Shown here piece after piece: positions 61,801 to 64,000 of a DNA stretch of 64,000 nucleotides. Below the pieces are notes generated by a model, which was not told the origin of the DNA, did not search any database, and saw only the letters and a list, made by a program, of their open reading frames with translations. The DNA is taken from positions 5,622,001-5,686,000 of the forward strand of contig NC_090946.1 of NCBI RefSeq assembly GCF_040807025.1, given 5' to 3'. A program made the translations under genes and the position numbers. Every line of letters begins with the position of its first letter. The first letter of the stretch is position 1. The DNA is from Struthio camelus (lineage: Eukaryota > Chordata > Aves > Struthioniformes > Struthionidae).

Positions 61801-64000
61801 GCCCACAAGAACCACTTCTATAAAAGCCTATATAACGACGCATCAGTAGCGTCAAAACAAAAAGCAGCGTTGCAAATCCTTTTAAAAATATCATGCAAGA
61901 CGACTGCTATAGAGAATATATAAAATTGCCTTCTTTTTTTGAACTTCCTAGCCATAGTGCGAAGAGCCCCAAGCATGAACTGCCTGTAGGACTGCTGGCT
62001 TAGAGAATCAGGCCTATGAGAGTAAAATCTGGACAAGCAGAATAAAATGGGGGAAATTCAGAGCCAAAAGGACAGCAAGTTGATTTTCAAATAGGTTTCC
62101 CTAGGTCCCCTACAGGTGCCCCAGACTCAGATACATCTCCTGGTACCCAAAATTATGAGCAATAGGTCTGTGTGCTGCTAGTCAGCACCCAGGACAGGGT
62201 GCTGGAACAGGCAGCACAGGCTGTACGACCAGCAGGACTCCACGCAAAGCGTATCCAGGGAGAAGAAAAGAGTGAAAAATCCAGCAAGAAGAATGGACTC
62301 CAGAAAGGAAACAGGGAATGTTAAAGCCAAGCAGGAAAGAGGGAGATCTTTATATCCTTAAATAAATAAGTAACTCCCTTAGAGAGGCCCAGAACAAAAA
62401 AAGGCCTTGGGTCACTTGTGCATCTCATTTAACTCCGCCGAATCATCTAAATGATACATATGGCGGATGCATGAACAAAAGATAACAGGAAAAGTCTTAC
62501 CTCACTTTCCACAGCTAAGGTAACCTCTTTTTTTAACTCGTCCCATGTCAGATCCAAGTGTCTGTCAGTTCCTTGAGAAAAGATCTAAAAAGCAGTACAG
62601 CAAACTTTTACTTTAAACCAAGAGACTTGTCTCCCCAAGTTTCAGCAGCACTCAGTGATGTAAAACAAACAAGACAGCACCATCCAGCGCCTTGTTGGAC
62701 ACATATAATAGAAAGACGGCTGGTTGCTAATGCAGGACACGTGGAAGTACAGCCAGCTTCACTCTTTCTATGGAAATGGAGGAAGCCCCAGGCCAACAGA
62801 CAGCAGAGGCCTGTGTACTGGAGCAAAGAAAGTGCTGCACACTAACACCAGCTCTCTCTTGTACCCTGCTATAGGCTTCCACAGAAGCTTCCTCAGGAGA
62901 CGCTGAACAGAGAGAGCACCAAACACACTCATACTAACCTGTAAAGCCTTCTGGATAGCTGCATTTGTGAACCGGCCAGGCATAAAGAGATACTCCAGGT
63001 AGGTTTCCTGTGAAAAGAACAAGACAGTAATTTAAAGACGGACACATGCCAGAAGGTCAGCATTTAAAAGCTCTGCTTCTAGTCCTTACTTCCATTCTCA
63101 AATTCACCCCCAGATCTGTGTTTCTTTCCAGCTTCAGTTCAAAACTCTCCACCTTCTCTAGCTTCTCCCCTTTCACCCGCTTTGCAGTTCCCATAACTGA
63201 ATGGAGCTTTCCACAAGCTCCAGACTCTGTTTGCATGTTTTGTCTCAAGGCTCGCTCTTAACTGACTTGAAATTCTCCTCTTCCCTCAACTTCTGGCTTC
63301 ATAACCACGCTCTGTGCTTCAACATTGTGATACTAGAGGCCAAGTCTTGTCCCCTTTAATTTGGAGGAATTTTAACAGGGTAACAAAGGTCAAGACTCAG
63401 AACGAGGGTATACATTGTACACTTGAATTGTCCTCATGTTCTGTTAACAAATCTGAGGGGCTGTGGTTGCTTTAAATTCTGGACAGAGAAGCTTCGTTGC
63501 TTCTTCTTATTTTATAGTCAGCTCACCCTGGGGTCCTGGTCATGTCGAACCGTCACTTCCTCTTCAGGTAGCGGCTGCACAAAGACCTGGTTCCACTGGC
63601 CCGCAACATTTCTGAAGAAGGAAAAAAACAAACAGAAACAAAACCATCAGCTTTGCATTGCAATGCTGCAACACAGAGCCTCTGGAAGCAGTCACCTGAA
63701 CCAAATTTGTCATTGTCATCCATCATCACAGAATTTAAAGCAACCACAGCCCCTCAGATTTGTTAACAGAGCAACTCTGATCAAGTGACAAACGACAGAT
63801 TTAGCCAGCAGAGCCTAGTGGTGGCATCCCCATCCCTGAGCTAACAGAACAGGTTGGATTCTTGAAGAGGCTCATCCAAAAGATTCCTTAATTTACATCA
63901 ATGTTCTCTCCTTCATAGTGCTCGCCAAGTAACTCTTCCTCAGACTGACTGGTAGATTCTTCTGCCTAAACAAGAATACTCACAGCACTTTCTACCCAGT
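40859..64000 (-). CDS. NUP160: Nucleoporin 160, C-terminal part (gene continues past the right edge)
   Basis: Twenty-seven exons in transcription order: 63527-63611, 62939-63007, 62501-62584, 61412-61582, 61169-61268, 59227-59392, 58480-58595, 58213-58373, 56676-56809, 56274-56344, 54198-54357, 53450-53519, 50013-50111, 49096-49215, 48093-48188, 47888-47982, 46977-47073, 46788-46893, 46480-46640, 45621-45681, 44705-44815, 43947-44070, 42966-43067, 42740-42881, 42320-42445, 41737-41841, 40859-40945. All phases agree, encoding about 1005 C-terminal residues (human total 1436). It starts at NVAGQWNQVFVQPLPEEE, so most of the N-terminal beta-propeller is outside the window; the part here is the helical solenoid. 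Markers are KFYACCLQYQEALSRPLALHLNP, PEKAAEQILEDLI, SPQTIVELFFQEVARKH and the end DRLYRRN. NUP160 belongs to the Y (NUP107-160) complex that scaffolds the nuclear pore and acts at kinetochores. The intron at 53520-54197 is U12-type. Confidence 0.97.
47600..47725. mobile_element. Probable ancient CR1-type fragment in a NUP160 intron
   Basis: The plus strand reads CTCTGAATTAGCTCC, T-run, CAGTATCCCC, then CTGGAACACAGCTACTGATG. This parallels the CR1/L3 segment ctctggactcgctcca ... cagagctggacgcagtactccaggtg in the same order and spacing. Similarity is weak and judged from memory. Boundaries are approximate. Confidence 0.35.
53520..54197 (-). other. U12-type (minor spliceosome) intron in NUP160
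   Basis: The donor after the exon 54198-54357 reads GTATCCTTGG, matching the U12 donor consensus RTATCCTTT over seven bases. Upstream of the acceptor, the minus strand has TTCCTTAAC (53530-53538), an exact match to the U12 branch site TTCCTTRAY. Its branch adenosine is 11-12 nt from the terminal AG at 53520, within the usual 10-15 nt. There is no strong polypyrimidine tract. The splice is in phase 2 and joins DFLPLL to WPSNPG. The other introns examined have ordinary U2-type donors. Confidence 0.85.
55741..55771. repeat. T homopolymer in a NUP160 intron
   Basis: A nearly uninterrupted T run of about 30 bases, with one GG interruption, on the plus strand (poly-A in the transcript). There are no target-site duplications or recognisable retroposed body next to it. 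Confidence 0.8.

Noticed and set aside
62501-62571. NUP160 exon starting after CTCAAG at 62572
   Set aside because: This acceptor breaks the phase with the upstream exon. The TTTTTAG acceptor at 62585 restores phase 0 and the conserved IFSQGTDRHLDL reading.
63962-64000. Possible NUP160 exon ending at 63984 before GTGAGT
   Set aside because: In the phase needed to join the next NUP160 exon it contains a stop, and pairing it with the acceptor at 63966 would leave an 18-nt intron.

Overview
This is a 64 kb window of vertebrate nuclear DNA, most likely from a bird. The evidence is a CR1-type LINE reverse-transcriptase fragment at the left edge, compact introns with canonical GT-AG borders, CpG-rich promoters, many GC-rich minisatellites, and six genes whose reconstructed proteins match vertebrate orthologues along their length. 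A turtle or crocodilian cannot be fully excluded. No bacterial, viral, CRISPR or retrovirus-like content was recognised.

Layout, left to right. At 1-180 there is a CR1 fragment. NDUFV1 (complex I flavoprotein 1, + strand) is complete at 441-2903, with a tandem pair of CRE-like sites in its promoter. It converges on NUDT8 (- strand, 5033-7892), whose second intron is a 1.6 kb C/G-skewed minisatellite and whose upstream region is a second, ~20-bp minisatellite (8012-9114). After about 2.7 kb with no recognisable gene come four co-oriented minus-strand genes: MTCH2 (11862-17813), AGBL2 (19547-24860), FNBP4 (25141-39025) and NUP160 (40859 to beyond the right edge; only the C-terminal ~1005 residues are present). 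Between MTCH2 and AGBL2 lies an array of eight RFX X-box-like sites. The FNBP4 promoter carries a 52-bp tandem array of NRF1-like sites and a 24-bp array.

I reconstructed every coding exon from splice sites, checked that phases agree at each junction and that lengths sum to whole codons, and compared the translations with remembered human proteins. The products are NDUFV1 459 aa, NUDT8 209 aa, MTCH2 300 aa, AGBL2 about 818 aa (N-terminal exons and the last exon less certain), FNBP4 996 aa, and NUP160 partial.

The genes do not form one pathway. NDUFV1, NUDT8 and MTCH2 are mitochondrial (electron entry, CoA hydrolysis, outer-membrane insertase). AGBL2 is a tubulin carboxypeptidase linked to cilia and microtubules, FNBP4 is a WW/formin-binding protein, and NUP160 is a nuclear-pore scaffold protein. 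The most notable observations are a U12-type (minor spliceosome) intron in NUP160 with matching donor and branch site, the RFX X-box-like array beside AGBL2 plus a single X-box-like site in the AGBL2 promoter, and an unidentified protein-like plus-strand exon inside an FNBP4 intron.
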